A DNA stretch of 64,000 bases from Chlamydiales bacterium (lineage in GTDB: Bacteria; Chlamydiota; Chlamydiia; Chlamydiales; Criblamydiaceae): positions 146,194 through 210,193 of the forward strand of contig JACKPN010000004.1 in NCBI GenBank assembly GCA_024233575.1, read 5' to 3'. Under the pieces are notes generated by a model, which did no database searches, was not told the DNA's origin, and saw nothing but the letters and a program-made list of their open reading frames with translations. Each line of letters starts with the position of its first letter. The first letter of the stretch is position 1. This document shows positions 38,601-46,300 of the stretch, piece by piece. Position numbers and translations under genes: made by a program.

Positions 38601-41600
38601 CTGCTCTTGTCTCTGACAGCGACTACGTCGCAATCGTCGGACAGACAGTCACAATCCTTGCAAACACCGATGACGTTACCTTCACCGTTCTTGCCAATGG
38701 CGACACCAAACTAGAAGCTGACGAAACTCTCGATGTGGTCTTAAGCAGCGTCAGCGGCGCTACATTCAGCGGCGGCGGCGCAACACTGACCGCTACCGGT
38801 ACCATCCTTAATGACGATGCTACACCTACAATCACGATCACCGATGAGGACGGAGCAACCACTGCCACCGACGCCTCTGTCCTCGAAGGCGACAGCGGCA
38901 CAGCATCCCTTACCTTCCGCGCATCTCTTAGCAATCAGAGCGACCAAGACATCACCTTCGTTATCGACACTGCCGATGGCACTGCCCTTGTCTCTGACAG
39001 CGACTACGTCACAATCGTCGGACAGACAGTCACAATCCTTGCAAACACCGATGACGTTACCTTCACCGTTCTTGCCAATGGCGATACCAAACTAGAAGCT
39101 GACGAAACTCTCGATGTGGTCTTAAGCAGCGTCAGCGGTGCTACATTCAGCGGCGGCGGCGCAACACTGACCGCTACCGGCACCATCCTTAATGACGATG
39201 CTACACCTACAATCACGATCACCGATGAGGACGGAGCAACCACTGCCACCGACGCCTCTGTCCTCGAAGGCGACAGCGGCACAGCATCCCTTACCTTCCG
39301 CGCATCTCTTAGCAATCAGAGCGACCAAGACATCACCTTCGTTATCGACACTGCCGATGGCACTGCTCTTGTCTCTGACAGCGACTACGTCGCAATCGTC
39401 GGACAGACAGTCACAATCCTTGCAAACACCGATGACGTTACCTTCACCGTTTTTGCCAATGGCGATAATACTTATGAACCCGATGAAACATTAGATGTCA
39501 TATTAAGCTCTGTCAGTGGTGCAACTTTTGACGGTGGTCAATCTACCCTTACCGCAACAGGTACAATTCTAAACGATGATAACCAACCTGTGATCAGTTT
39601 CGTTAACGATAGTATTTCCATTATCGAAGGAAATGCAGTCTTCACTACTCTCAATTTTGAAATCCAGCTAAGCAATCCAAGTTCCGAAACTGTTACCTTC
39701 TTTTTACATACTATTAATGGAACAGCAACTGGCGGAAATATTGCACAACCTAACATCGATTATGCCCGATTATCTCTGTCGCCATCACCATTTACAATAA
39801 ATCCCGGTGAAACAACCCTCACTTTACCAAGAGCAGTAGTGGCCGATCTTATTTACGAAGGAAATGAAAACTTCTACTTGAGAATAACAGGCCCTACAAA
39901 TGCTACATTAGCTGGCGGCGGCGCCTTCCTTGATGCAGAAGGCGTTATCATTGACGATGATCCAATTCCAACAGTTACCATTATTGATACAGACGGTTCC
40001 ACTACAACAGGAGAAAGCTCAGTTGTCGAAGGCGATTCTGGCACTACAACCCTCTCCTTTACCGTCCAATTAAGCAATCCTATCCAAGAGAACATTACGC
40101 TAAGCTACAGCAGCATGGATGTTCTAGCGACAATTGCTGATAACGACTACCTTCCTACTAGCGGGACAATCACAATCGCTACTTACGACACCGAAGGAAC
40201 ATTTACTGTTACCGTTAACGGTGATACCAAGTACGAATTAGATGAGACACTAACTGTCACCGCGAATGTAACTGCAGGCACAACTGCAAACAGCGGAGAC
40301 ACCGCAACAGGAACCATCCTTAATGATGATGCCAAGCCAAATATCTCCATCGAAGATGATAATGGTGTCAACTTCGGTAACGCTGAGGTACTTGAAGGCA
40401 ATCCCGGAGACGACCAGCGCCTAACATTCAATGTTACCCTTGATGCTGTTAGCGGTGTCGATACATTGGTTAACTACAGCTTCTTAGACAACAGTACCGA
40501 TGGCGCCGACTTCAACCATACCGCTGGATCCTTAACCATTCTAGCAGGCGACACTACCGGATCCTTCCAAGTTTACGTTAACGAAGATCTTGCCCCTGAA
40601 GCTGATGAAAGCTTTATGGTAACGTTAACTAGTGCTGAAACAGACAATGGCACAACGACCGGTTCTGGACTGATCATCAACGACGACGCTAATATCAGCA
40701 TCACCGACAATAACGGAGCTAGTGTAGGCAATGCAGAGACAGTTGAAGGCAATACCGGCGATACTAACTTGCTGACATTCACCATTGCTTTAGACCGAGC
40801 ACTACCGACTGATGTCACATTCCAATATTCCACAACGGACGGCACAGCAACAGCAGGAGATAATGACTATCAACTCATCTCTTCATCAGCACCTGTGACA
40901 ATTACTGCAGGATCACTAAATACAACCGTATCAATACAAGTTATCGGCGATGAAAAATTCGAACCTAACGAAACCGTCCAACTAAACGTTACTGTTCTTT
41001 CTGGAAACACATTAAACAACTACACATCCGAACCCGGAGTGATTATTAACGACGACAATAGACCTAACGTCACCATTGATGATGTTACCCTTATTTCCGG
41101 TACAAATACAGAGGGGGATAGTGGCATTCACTATATGACCTTCACTGTTTCACTGTCCAATCCGAGCGCAGAGACAATTACAATTGATTGGGAAACCACC
41201 GATGGCACAGCACAACTTGCAGACCGAGATTACGCTTATGGATCAGGAACAACAACTTTCATTGAAAATGATATCACTCAAACAGTTCAAATAGCTATTT
41301 TAGGTGATACAAGAGTTGAAGCAGATGAAACATTTCAAGTTAATCTAACCAACAGCACAAATATTAGTGCTTTTTCTAGAACTTCAGGCCTCGGTATCAT
41401 CATCAACGATGATGAGGACCCCGCAACACCTCCGACCAACCCTCCTCCACCAAATACAGGAGTACCCCCTATATTTATTTCACCAATAGAACTCCCTAAC
41501 CTAGTACCAATCGAAATTGGCGATAACTCTCTCAGTCTTCCTCACCTAAACGCTGAAGACTTCTATGAAAGAATGCCGGAAATCGTCGTCACCGACCTGA

Positions 41601-41968
41601 TCTACAGAGAAAATACTGATCGTATGCTTCAAGGAGAGTTCTCGATCTATCTAACCGCTAAACCTAATGCACCTGTAACTATACCACTTCGAGGTCTCAA
41701 CCTTCCAGATAACGCCCTTTCAACCAGATCGCTTACTTTCACACCAGATAACTGGGACACCCCTCAGATTGTTAATATCACCAGTGAAAACAGCGATCAG
41801 CCTGATAATCCCGATGCTCAGCAGATCATCACAGAGCCTGCCAGTAGCGCGGACACCGACTATAACAATCTTGACCCCAGAGACTTAGATGTCTGGCGTC
41901 AAAAGACTGAAGGCGGAGACGCAATTAATGAGAACGAAGCGTCCGCTAGCCAAAATACCACGGAGTAG
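28508..41968 (+). CDS. Giant DUF4347/Calx-beta repeat protein 1 (4486 aa)
   Basis: The ATG at 28508 is preferred over the in-frame TTG at 28499 because giants 2 and 3 align to it (MGFLTIQLLEDRIVLDGA). Residues 41-195 and 235-386 are two tandem DUF4347 domains; the second ends with VNASVDLTGNADLGGDWTLE, the family signature. Irregular Calx-beta-like domains run to about residue 1144. Next come 12 identical-length 117-aa Calx-beta repeats, 9 repeats of 127 aa, more single Calx-beta domains and a Pro-rich linker (PPTNPPPPNTG). A conserved C-terminal module follows. There is no Sec signal and no RTX nonapeptide. Abundant Asp/Glu pairs imply Ca2+ binding. It is probably a secreted or surface adhesin exported by the adjacent TolC/HlyD system; this role is inferred. 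Confidence 0.88.
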   Translation: MGFLTIQLLEDRIVLDGAIAHDVSAEPSPEPAHPTDNHNPNLVVLSDGVADGEVLKKALNKDASVLTYDPNSETLNSLSSKIADALHGQQADSISFVSDGAEGQFNLVADHQVDKDSLEKQAMQDFWDDVSSHILPQGSINILGSEVAKGTDGVEFLKKLDSLVNTPQSESEITIYASDNPTGAMGLDGDWVMEYPPTGPPKDATNPLSLVFDTEALSQWNHLLSLNDNTTENHILVVRGDLSDASILEDSVKDGITVITYDPAQTTLNSLYQSIVNALDGKQADSIGFVTGGSEGSFSLLNNTTVDSLSLDNLEMQQFWRNVASNITDHGSVNILGCNVAAGDIGLAFMNKFDSLLDSSGSDITVNASVDLTGNADLGGDWTLEYTTDAAKSPVELTDTYFISDSIETWNHVLAPGFSFSFLTSTISESQAAPLQISGYNPRGSVMVELTEAPTHEVLISISSSDPDELAVQSANIVFTPLNWNIAQTVYFIGVQDNTIDGDQAATVIFGPAVSLDPAYNGLDPTDQSVTVTDQTKGLYIIDNVEDLGLWNAGDSATINVRFDSTPTANVTLPISVPTGFSLDPSSIITSDTITFTPGDATSNHSIFIRNVSGGTVADSAKLSFSDATSTDARFAGERPVDVALGYSSFFRTRIANAATENLSFTAPVTEDGTTTTFLISLDADPGVDGNGFEDPDGSVTYTFTSQDTSEVSIVGSGVFTFTSANWFLPQVLTVQGVDDGATVDGTTTTLINAVLSNYIGNPSSQLFNVAVRNLDNDSFGLVDNPQSTTSESFVGSAGSIWSSIGGFNTDEVIGRIEVPISVSDTSEAVRTWTSVYVYGRHPVNNVPQFLEFIDPGYPSPDSTGLSYADSVEPTEVVDDAIIDGNVAFTINYGAIIAPNDSRINGFVLSPSNVTNLDNDTVQIVVDPTSIVTSEDGTTATIDVQLSRAPTGTVTLTASSTDTGEGDFVGSNVLNFNNANAFTPQTLTIQGQDDIFYDGNINYAINFLSSSSETAFNGLTQTVSAVNNDNDSPPTLSIDDVSVNEADGTATFTVTRTGFTALDASFDIDTADITAVAPGDYTAIVGGSGTVLADSNLTNTTTITVTIINESTYESDETFAVNLSNPGNATIADGQGIGTILNDDTAPNLSIDLDAGANNAQVVEGNPGDDQRLTFNVTLDAASGVDTLINYTLSDGTTNASDFDHTGGSFTILAGATSGSFQVLVTEDTLYENDETMNVSLTSADINNGPVVGTGLIINDDTAPNLSIDLDAGANNAQVVEGNPGDDQRLTFNVTLDAASGADTLINYTLSDGTTNASDFDHTGGSFTILAGATSGSFQVLVTEDTLYENDETMNVSLTSADINNGPVVGTGLIINDDTAPNLSIDLDAGANNAQVVEGNPGDDQRLTFNVTLDAASGADTLINYTLSDGTTDASDFDHTGGSFTILAGATSGSFQVLITEDTLYENDETMNVSLTSADINNGPVAGTGLIINDDTAPNLSIDLDAGANNAQVIEGNPGDDQRLTFNVTLDAASGVDTLINYTLSDGTTDASDFDHTGGSFTILAGATSGSFQVLVTEDTLYENDETMNVSLTSADINNGPVVGTGLIINDDTAPNLSIDLDAGANNAQVIEGNPGDDQRLTFNVTLDAASGADTLINYTLSDGTTDASDFDHTGGSFTILAGATSGSFQVLVTEDTLYENDETMNVSLTSADINNGPVAGTGLIINDDTAPNLSIDLDAGANNAQVVEGNPGDDQRLTFNVTLDAASGADTLINYTLSDGTTDASDFDHTGGSFTILAGATSGSFQVLIAEDTLYENDETMNVSLTSADINNGPVVGTGLIINDDTAPNLSIDLDAGANNAQVVEGNPGDDQRLTFNVTLDAASGVDTLINYTLSNGTTDASDFDHTSGSFTILAGATTGSFQVLVTEDTLYENDETMNVSLTSADINNGPVAGTGLIINDDTAPNLSIDLDAGANNAQVVEGNPGDDQRLTFNVTLDAASGADTLINYTLSDGTTDASDFDHTGGSFTILAGATTGSFQVLVTEDTLYENDETMNVSLTSADINNGPVAGTGLIINDDTAPNLSIDLDAGANNAQVVEGNPGDDQRLTFNVTLDAASGVDTLINYTLSDGTTDASDFDHTSGSFTILAGATTGSFQVLVTEDTLYENDETMNVSLTSADINNGPVAGTGLIINDDTAPNLSIDLDAGANNAQVIEGNPGDDQRLTFNVTLDAASGTDTLINYTLSDGTTDASDFDHTGGSFTILAGATTGSFQVLVTEDTLYENDETMNVSLTSADINNGPVVGTGLIINDDTAPNLSIDLDAGANNAQVVEGNPGDDQRLTFNVTLDAASGADTLINYTLSDGTTDASDFDHTSGSFTILAGATSGSFQVLITEDTLYENDETMNVSLTSADINNGPVVGTGLIINDDTAPNLSIDLDAGANNAQVVEGNPGDDQRLTFNVTLDAASGVDTLINYTLSDGTTDASDFDHTSGSFTILAGATTGSFQVLVTEDTLYENDETMNVSLTSADINNGPVAGTGVILNDDAIPTITITDEDGATTATDASVLEGDSGTASLTFRASLSNQSDQDITFVIDTADGTALVSDSDYIAIVGQTVTILANTDDVTFTVLANGDTKLEADETLDVVLSSVSGATFSGGGATLTATGTILNDDATPTITITDEDGATTATDASVLEGDSGTASLTFRASLSNQSDQDITFVIDTADGTALVSDSDYVAIVGQTVTILANTDDVTFTVLANGDTKLEADETLDVVLSSVSGATFSGGGATLTATGTILNDDATPTITITDEDGATTATDASVLEGDSGTASLTFRATLSNQSDQDVTFVIDTADGTALVSDSDYVSISGQTVTILANTDDVTFTVLVNGDTKLEADETLDVVLSSASGATFDGGGATLTATGTILNDDATPTITITDEDGATTATDASVLEGDSGTASLTFRATLSNQSDQDVTFVIDTADGTALVSDSDYVSISGQTVTILANTDDVTFTVLANGDTKLEADETLDVVLSSVSGATFSGGGATLTATGTILNDDATPTITITDEDGATTATDASVLEGDSGTASLTFRASLSNQSDQDITFVIDTADGTALVSDSDYVAIVGQTVTILANTDDVTFTVLANGDTKLEADETLDVVLSSVSGATFSGGGATLTATGTILNDDATPTITITDEDGATTATDASVLEGDSGTASLTFRASLSNQSDQDITFVIDTADGTALVSDSDYVAIVGQTVTILANTDDVTFTVLANGDTKLEADETLDVVLSSVSGATFSGGGATLTATGTILNDDATPTITITDEDGATTATDASVLEGDSGTASLTFRASLSNQSDQDITFVIDTADGTALVSDSDYVAIVGQTVTILANTDDVTFTVLANGDTKLEADETLDVVLSSVSGATFSGGGATLTATGTILNDDATPTITITDEDGATTATDASVLEGDSGTASLTFRASLSNQSDQDITFVIDTADGTALVSDSDYVTIVGQTVTILANTDDVTFTVLANGDTKLEADETLDVVLSSVSGATFSGGGATLTATGTILNDDATPTITITDEDGATTATDASVLEGDSGTASLTFRASLSNQSDQDITFVIDTADGTALVSDSDYVAIVGQTVTILANTDDVTFTVFANGDNTYEPDETLDVILSSVSGATFDGGQSTLTATGTILNDDNQPVISFVNDSISIIEGNAVFTTLNFEIQLSNPSSETVTFFLHTINGTATGGNIAQPNIDYARLSLSPSPFTINPGETTLTLPRAVVADLIYEGNENFYLRITGPTNATLAGGGAFLDAEGVIIDDDPIPTVTIIDTDGSTTTGESSVVEGDSGTTTLSFTVQLSNPIQENITLSYSSMDVLATIADNDYLPTSGTITIATYDTEGTFTVTVNGDTKYELDETLTVTANVTAGTTANSGDTATGTILNDDAKPNISIEDDNGVNFGNAEVLEGNPGDDQRLTFNVTLDAVSGVDTLVNYSFLDNSTDGADFNHTAGSLTILAGDTTGSFQVYVNEDLAPEADESFMVTLTSAETDNGTTTGSGLIINDDANISITDNNGASVGNAETVEGNTGDTNLLTFTIALDRALPTDVTFQYSTTDGTATAGDNDYQLISSSAPVTITAGSLNTTVSIQVIGDEKFEPNETVQLNVTVLSGNTLNNYTSEPGVIINDDNRPNVTIDDVTLISGTNTEGDSGIHYMTFTVSLSNPSAETITIDWETTDGTAQLADRDYAYGSGTTTFIENDITQTVQIAILGDTRVEADETFQVNLTNSTNISAFSRTSGLGIIINDDEDPATPPTNPPPPNTGVPPIFISPIELPNLVPIEIGDNSLSLPHLNAEDFYERMPEIVVTDLIYRENTDRMLQGEFSIYLTAKPNAPVTIPLRGLNLPDNALSTRSLTFTPDNWDTPQIVNITSENSDQPDNPDAQQIITEPASSADTDYNNLDPRDLDVWRQKTEGGDAINENEASASQNTTE
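31940..36151 (+). repeat. Coding tandem array, 12 x 351 bp (Calx-beta, 117 aa)
   Basis: Twelve consecutive units of exactly 351 bp, each starting TAPNLSIDLDAGANN and ending GTGLIINDD (the last ends GTGVILNDD). Amino-acid variation is confined to a few positions: AASG[VAT]DTL, T[ND]ASDFDHT[GS]G, GAT[ST]GSF, V[TA]EDTL, GP V[VA]G. Units differ mostly by synonymous changes. The exact periodicity and near identity point to recent expansion or concerted homogenisation. Confidence 0.95.
36152..39580 (+). repeat. Coding tandem array, 9 x 381 bp (Calx-beta, 127 aa)
   Basis: Nine units of exactly 381 bp follow the 351-bp array without a gap. Each starts [AT]-[ITP]PTITITDEDGATTATDAS-like and ends TGTILNDD. 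Units 3 and 4 form a variant (RATL, DVTF, VSISGQ), the other units are RASL/DITF, and unit 9 diverges in its last third (NTYEPDE). The same unit family occurs in giant 2. Confidence 0.95.
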
Positions 41969-42267
41969 ACATATTGACACAACACTTGCTAAACAAATAT
42001 AACTTACGAGCAACAAAATTGTTAACCATAATATGGTTTAATAAATCCGATAACAAATTTAAAAACCGTTTATACAAATCACATCTGAATAAAAATTTAC
42101 AATGTAATCATGATCGCTCTGGCCTGACTTTTGCGTTTTATCATTCAAAAGGTAGAGAAGCATATAATTCACAATCAACTATTAAACGTTTATTGCTAAT
42201 AAGTTTAAAATAAATTGTTTAATATGTTATAATAAATAAAAAGATTCAAACTATTTAGTTGGGTTTT
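41969..42267. other. AT-rich intergenic region between giants 1 and 2
   Basis: This gap of 299 bp contains no credible gene. A short imperfect hairpin (AACCAT/ATGGTT at 42024-42038) has no T tract, so a terminator cannot be claimed. The right-hand 60 bp repeat the giant 1 promoter and leader. Confidence 0.5.
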
Positions 42268-43391
42268 ATGGGGTTTCTAAGTATTCAATTATTAGAAGAT
42301 CGTATTGTACTAGACGGTGCTATTGCGCATGACGTTAGTGCTGAGCCCTCCCCTGAACCCGTGCATCCCACGGACAATCACAATCCTAACCTTGTTGTGC
42401 TTTCAGATGGCGTCGCCGATGGCGAAGTCCTTAAAAAAGCTTTAAACAAAGACGCTTCAGTATTAGCTTACGACCCTCATTCTGAGACCCTTAATAGTCT
42501 TAGCAGTAAAATTGCAGATGCCTTGCATGGTCAACAAGCAGAATCAATCAGTTTCATTTCAGATGGTGCTGAAGGCCAATTTAACCTGCTAGCAGATCAT
42601 CAAGTCGACAAAGACAGCCTGGAAAAGCAAGCAATGCAAGACTTCTGGGATGACGTATCCAGCCATATCCTTCCTCAGGGAAGCATCAATATTTTAGGCT
42701 CTGAAGTTGCCAAAGGCACTGACGGTGTTGAATTCCTTAAAAAGCTAGATTCTCTAGTCAACACCCCTCAATCAGAGTCTGAAATCACGATCTACGCATC
42801 AGATAACCCCACTGGAGCGATGGGTCTAGATGGTGACTGGGTAATGGAATACCCACCAACAGGACCGCCAAAAGACGCAACCAATCCACTAAGTCTAGTA
42901 TTCGATACAGAGGCTTTATCTCAGTGGAATCATCTATTAAGCCTCGATAATAATAATACGACAGAAAATAATGTTCTTGTCGTCCGCGGTGATCTTTCCG
43001 ATGCCTCTATCCTAGAAGATAGCGTTAAGGATGGTATTACTGTAATTACCTATGATCCTGCTCAAACCACCTTAAATAGCTTATATCAAAGTATTGTTAA
43101 TGCTCTCGATGGCAAACAGGCCGACAGCATCGGCTTCGTAACAGGAGGTTCAGAGGGATCATTTAGCCTATTGAATAATACAACTGTCGACAGCCTGTCA
43201 TTGGACAATCTGGAGATGCAACAGTTCTGGCGCAACGTAGCTAGTAACATTACAGATCACGGTAGTGTCAATATTTTGGGATGTAACGTAGCTGCCGGAG
43301 ACATCGGACTTGCCTTCATGAATAAGTTTAACAGTCTCCTTGATAGCTCAGGATCGGACATAACGGTCAATGCCTCAGTGGACTTAACGGG
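42204..43391 (+). repeat. Duplicated block, copy 2: promoter plus N-terminal region of giant 2
   Basis: Counterpart of 28444-29628. It carries one extra codon in the Asn-rich linker between the two DUF4347 domains. Beyond 43391 giant 2 stops resembling giant 1 and, from about 43424, matches giant 3 instead. Confidence 0.9.
42205..42233 (+). promoter_or_regulatory. Candidate promoter of giant gene 2
   Basis: TATAAT (42228-42233) with TTAAAA 17 bp upstream (42205-42210) has the same geometry as the giant 1 promoter. The leader from 42234 to the ATG at 42268 is nearly identical in the two genes, including the TTAGTTGGG just before the start. Confidence 0.55.
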
Positions 43392-46300
43392 CGCATCAGA
43401 TCAAGATGGTGATTGGACATTGGAGTTCAGTTCTGCGTCTCAGCCGGTAGACACACAAGCTCTATATTTTGACGCAGGTATTCAAGACTGGGATCATCTC
43501 CTAGCTCCAGGCATTACAGCAATCCCTACATCTGGGCTTACTGTTAATGAATTTGGTACAACAGATACTTTCACTGTCGTATTAGATGAAGCTCCTACCA
43601 ATGACGTCATCATTAACCTTACATTAAACCCATCTGATGCTGATGAAATTACCTTATCAGACAGCGACGAATTCAACCAGACCTCAATAACCCTAACATT
43701 TACCACTGGTGACTGGAGCACCCCTCAAACAGTTACAATTACAGGCCAGCTAGATACAGTGACTGATGGAGATCAAGTGATCCCAATAACATTAGATCCT
43801 TCATCAAGCATAGATGCAGGCTATCAGGTTTTAGCCCCTTTTGACGTTACTGTAACTAACCAGGACGTCAGCGGGTCAGAGCGTTCGTTTGCATTAGCTT
43901 ATTCGACTAATACTACAGGTGGAATCGCTCAAATAGCCAACAGCAATTCGTTTGCAAGCGATGGAACACCGACTCAAGCTGAAAATGAAGACATGATCTA
44001 CGTAGATATCGATAGCGACGGATTGAATGGAAATGACTTTAGTAGTGCTTTCACTACATTTAACTCTAGCTTAGCAGAGCTCACAACAGCCCAACTTCCA
44101 GTTGGAGCAAATGTGCTATTTGCCAGATTATATTGGGGAGGCTCTAGAGATACTGGAGGCGGTGCAAACGGTGCGCCCCCAGTCAATGATGCAGCCAGAA
44201 TGACAGTTTTATTTAAAACCCCTACAAATAGCGACTACGTAGAAATTACCGCCGACCAACTAGATCAGGGTAATGGACAAAATTACTACGATGCCTATGC
44301 TGACGTCACCAGCCTGGTTGACACGGCTGGTCTCGGCGACTACTATGTTGCTAATATCCAAGCATCTCAAGGCACAACTCTCACGGTCCCCGCGTACAGT
44401 GGATGGAGTTTAATCATTGTATATGAAGATCCAGCCCAAACAACCTACCATAACTTGACGGTATACGATGGATTTGTTCGAGTCAGTGGAGCGACTCCTC
44501 AAAACTTTGCTATCTCAGGCTTCAATACTCCCGCTTCAGGTGCTATTAACAGTTCGTTAGCAATCTTTTCTTATGAAGGCGATTCTGGAGATACTAATCC
44601 AGGTTTTGCTGGAGATACCTTCAGAATTGATGGAACTCTCGTTGGCAACACGCTTAATCCCACAACCGACTTTTTTAATAGCTCAATTACCCGTTTTGAT
44701 ACAGATGTGACTACCAGAGATCCAGCGAACACTCCCAACCTTGGAGTCGATGCCGACATTCTCGACGTGAGTAGCTACATGACGAATAGTCAAACATCGA
44801 CAAATTTAAGTTTTCAAACCACTGGGGAAAACTATTATCCTACGATGTTAGCTTTGGATGTCGAACTCAACCAAGCTGCCCTCGATATCACTAAAACAGT
44901 ATCAAACATTACCGCTCCGGGTGAAGACCTTTATGCTGGTGATACTTTAGAATACGAAATCACCATTACAAATAACGGAGCAGACTTTGGAGATGATGTC
45001 GTCTTATCAGACCTGATTCCAACAAATTCTACTTACGTTGGCGGTTCTTTAGAAATCACCCAGAATCCTGGCGGTTCTACTGGAGCTCAGACAGATGGAA
45101 TAGGAGATGACTTTGCAGACTTCGACGGCTCGCAAGCAATATTTTATCTTGGTGCAGGTGCAACCTTTTCTACTGGCGGAACTCTATCATCTGGCGACAC
45201 TGCAATCGTGCACTTCCGCGTAACAGTTGATTCAGTTAGCGGCGGAACTGTTATTAGCAATACAGCTACAAGCACCTGGACAAATCGTGAGTTAGCTAAT
45301 GCAGGTAGCAGCTCAAGCAATCCGGCTGATGTCACTGTTGTTGATCCTCCAACAATAACCATTGCCGACAACTCTGTTCTCGAAGGCAATTCAGGGACCA
45401 CAAACCTTGACTTTACCATTACGGCCTCAGCAGCGGTCAATCGCACAATATCAGGTTTAGTCAATACTGCTGACGATCTTGCCACTCTTGCAGATAATGA
45501 TTACGTTCAACTAACAAACGCACCTTTTAGTTTTAACCCATCGGTTAGTGATGGCACAGTAACCGTAGTAATCAATGGAGACACTAATGTAGAAGCTGAT
45601 GAAACCCTCGATGTCGTCCTAAGCAGCGTCAGCGGCGCTACATTCGACGGTGGCGGTGCAACTCTTAGTGCAACAGGTACAATAACAAACGATGACTTCA
45701 TCGACGTTACAGTAAGCGACGTTTCAGCATTTGAAGGCGATAACGGAACCACTACCTTTGTCTTTACAATAACCCGATCAGCAAGTGCACCGTTCGATGT
45801 CAACTTTGATTATACCACAACAGGTTTAACAGCCACTTCCGGCGTTGACTTTACAGCGACTAGCGGATCTTCAGTAATCACAAGCGGAGGAGCCGGTACG
45901 ACAACAATAAATGTACAAGTAACGAACGAATACATTCGTGAAAACGACGAAACATTTACGCTAGATTTAACGAATATCACCAATGCTAATTCCGCAACTG
46001 CGCAAGGCACAGGCACAATTGTCAACGACGACACCACAATTGTAACTAGCACAGCAAATGCCGTCACAGGCACACCGGCAAGCCAGCCGTTCCCTAAAAC
46101 TCTACTTGTAGCAGCGGCAACACCCGGCGACGACATCATTTCCTTTAATATTGGTACAGGATTCCAAATCATTACGCTTGGAGGCGTTACTGTTAATGAC
46201 CCTGACTCCGTGACCATCGACGGATCAACGCAGCCAGGTTATACTTCACCAACAGCTTCAAGCTACTATTCGCTCCCGACCGGCATGCCAATCATCCGCT

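Noticed and set aside
32197..39328. Many regularly spaced open frames on the minus strand and in other plus frames across the repeat arrays
   Set aside because: They recur at exactly 351 or 381 bp and only mirror the repeat units of the giant gene; they have no ribosome binding sites.
31940..39580. Direct repeats that might suggest a CRISPR array
   Set aside because: Units are 351/381 bp, fully coding and in frame, with no spacers.
42024..42038. Terminator after giant 1
   Set aside because: The stem is only 6 bp, AT-rich, and lacks a T tract.
41974..42213. 79-codon open frame between giants 1 and 2
   Set aside because: TTG start, no ribosome binding site, runs into the giant 2 promoter and has no recognisable protein features.
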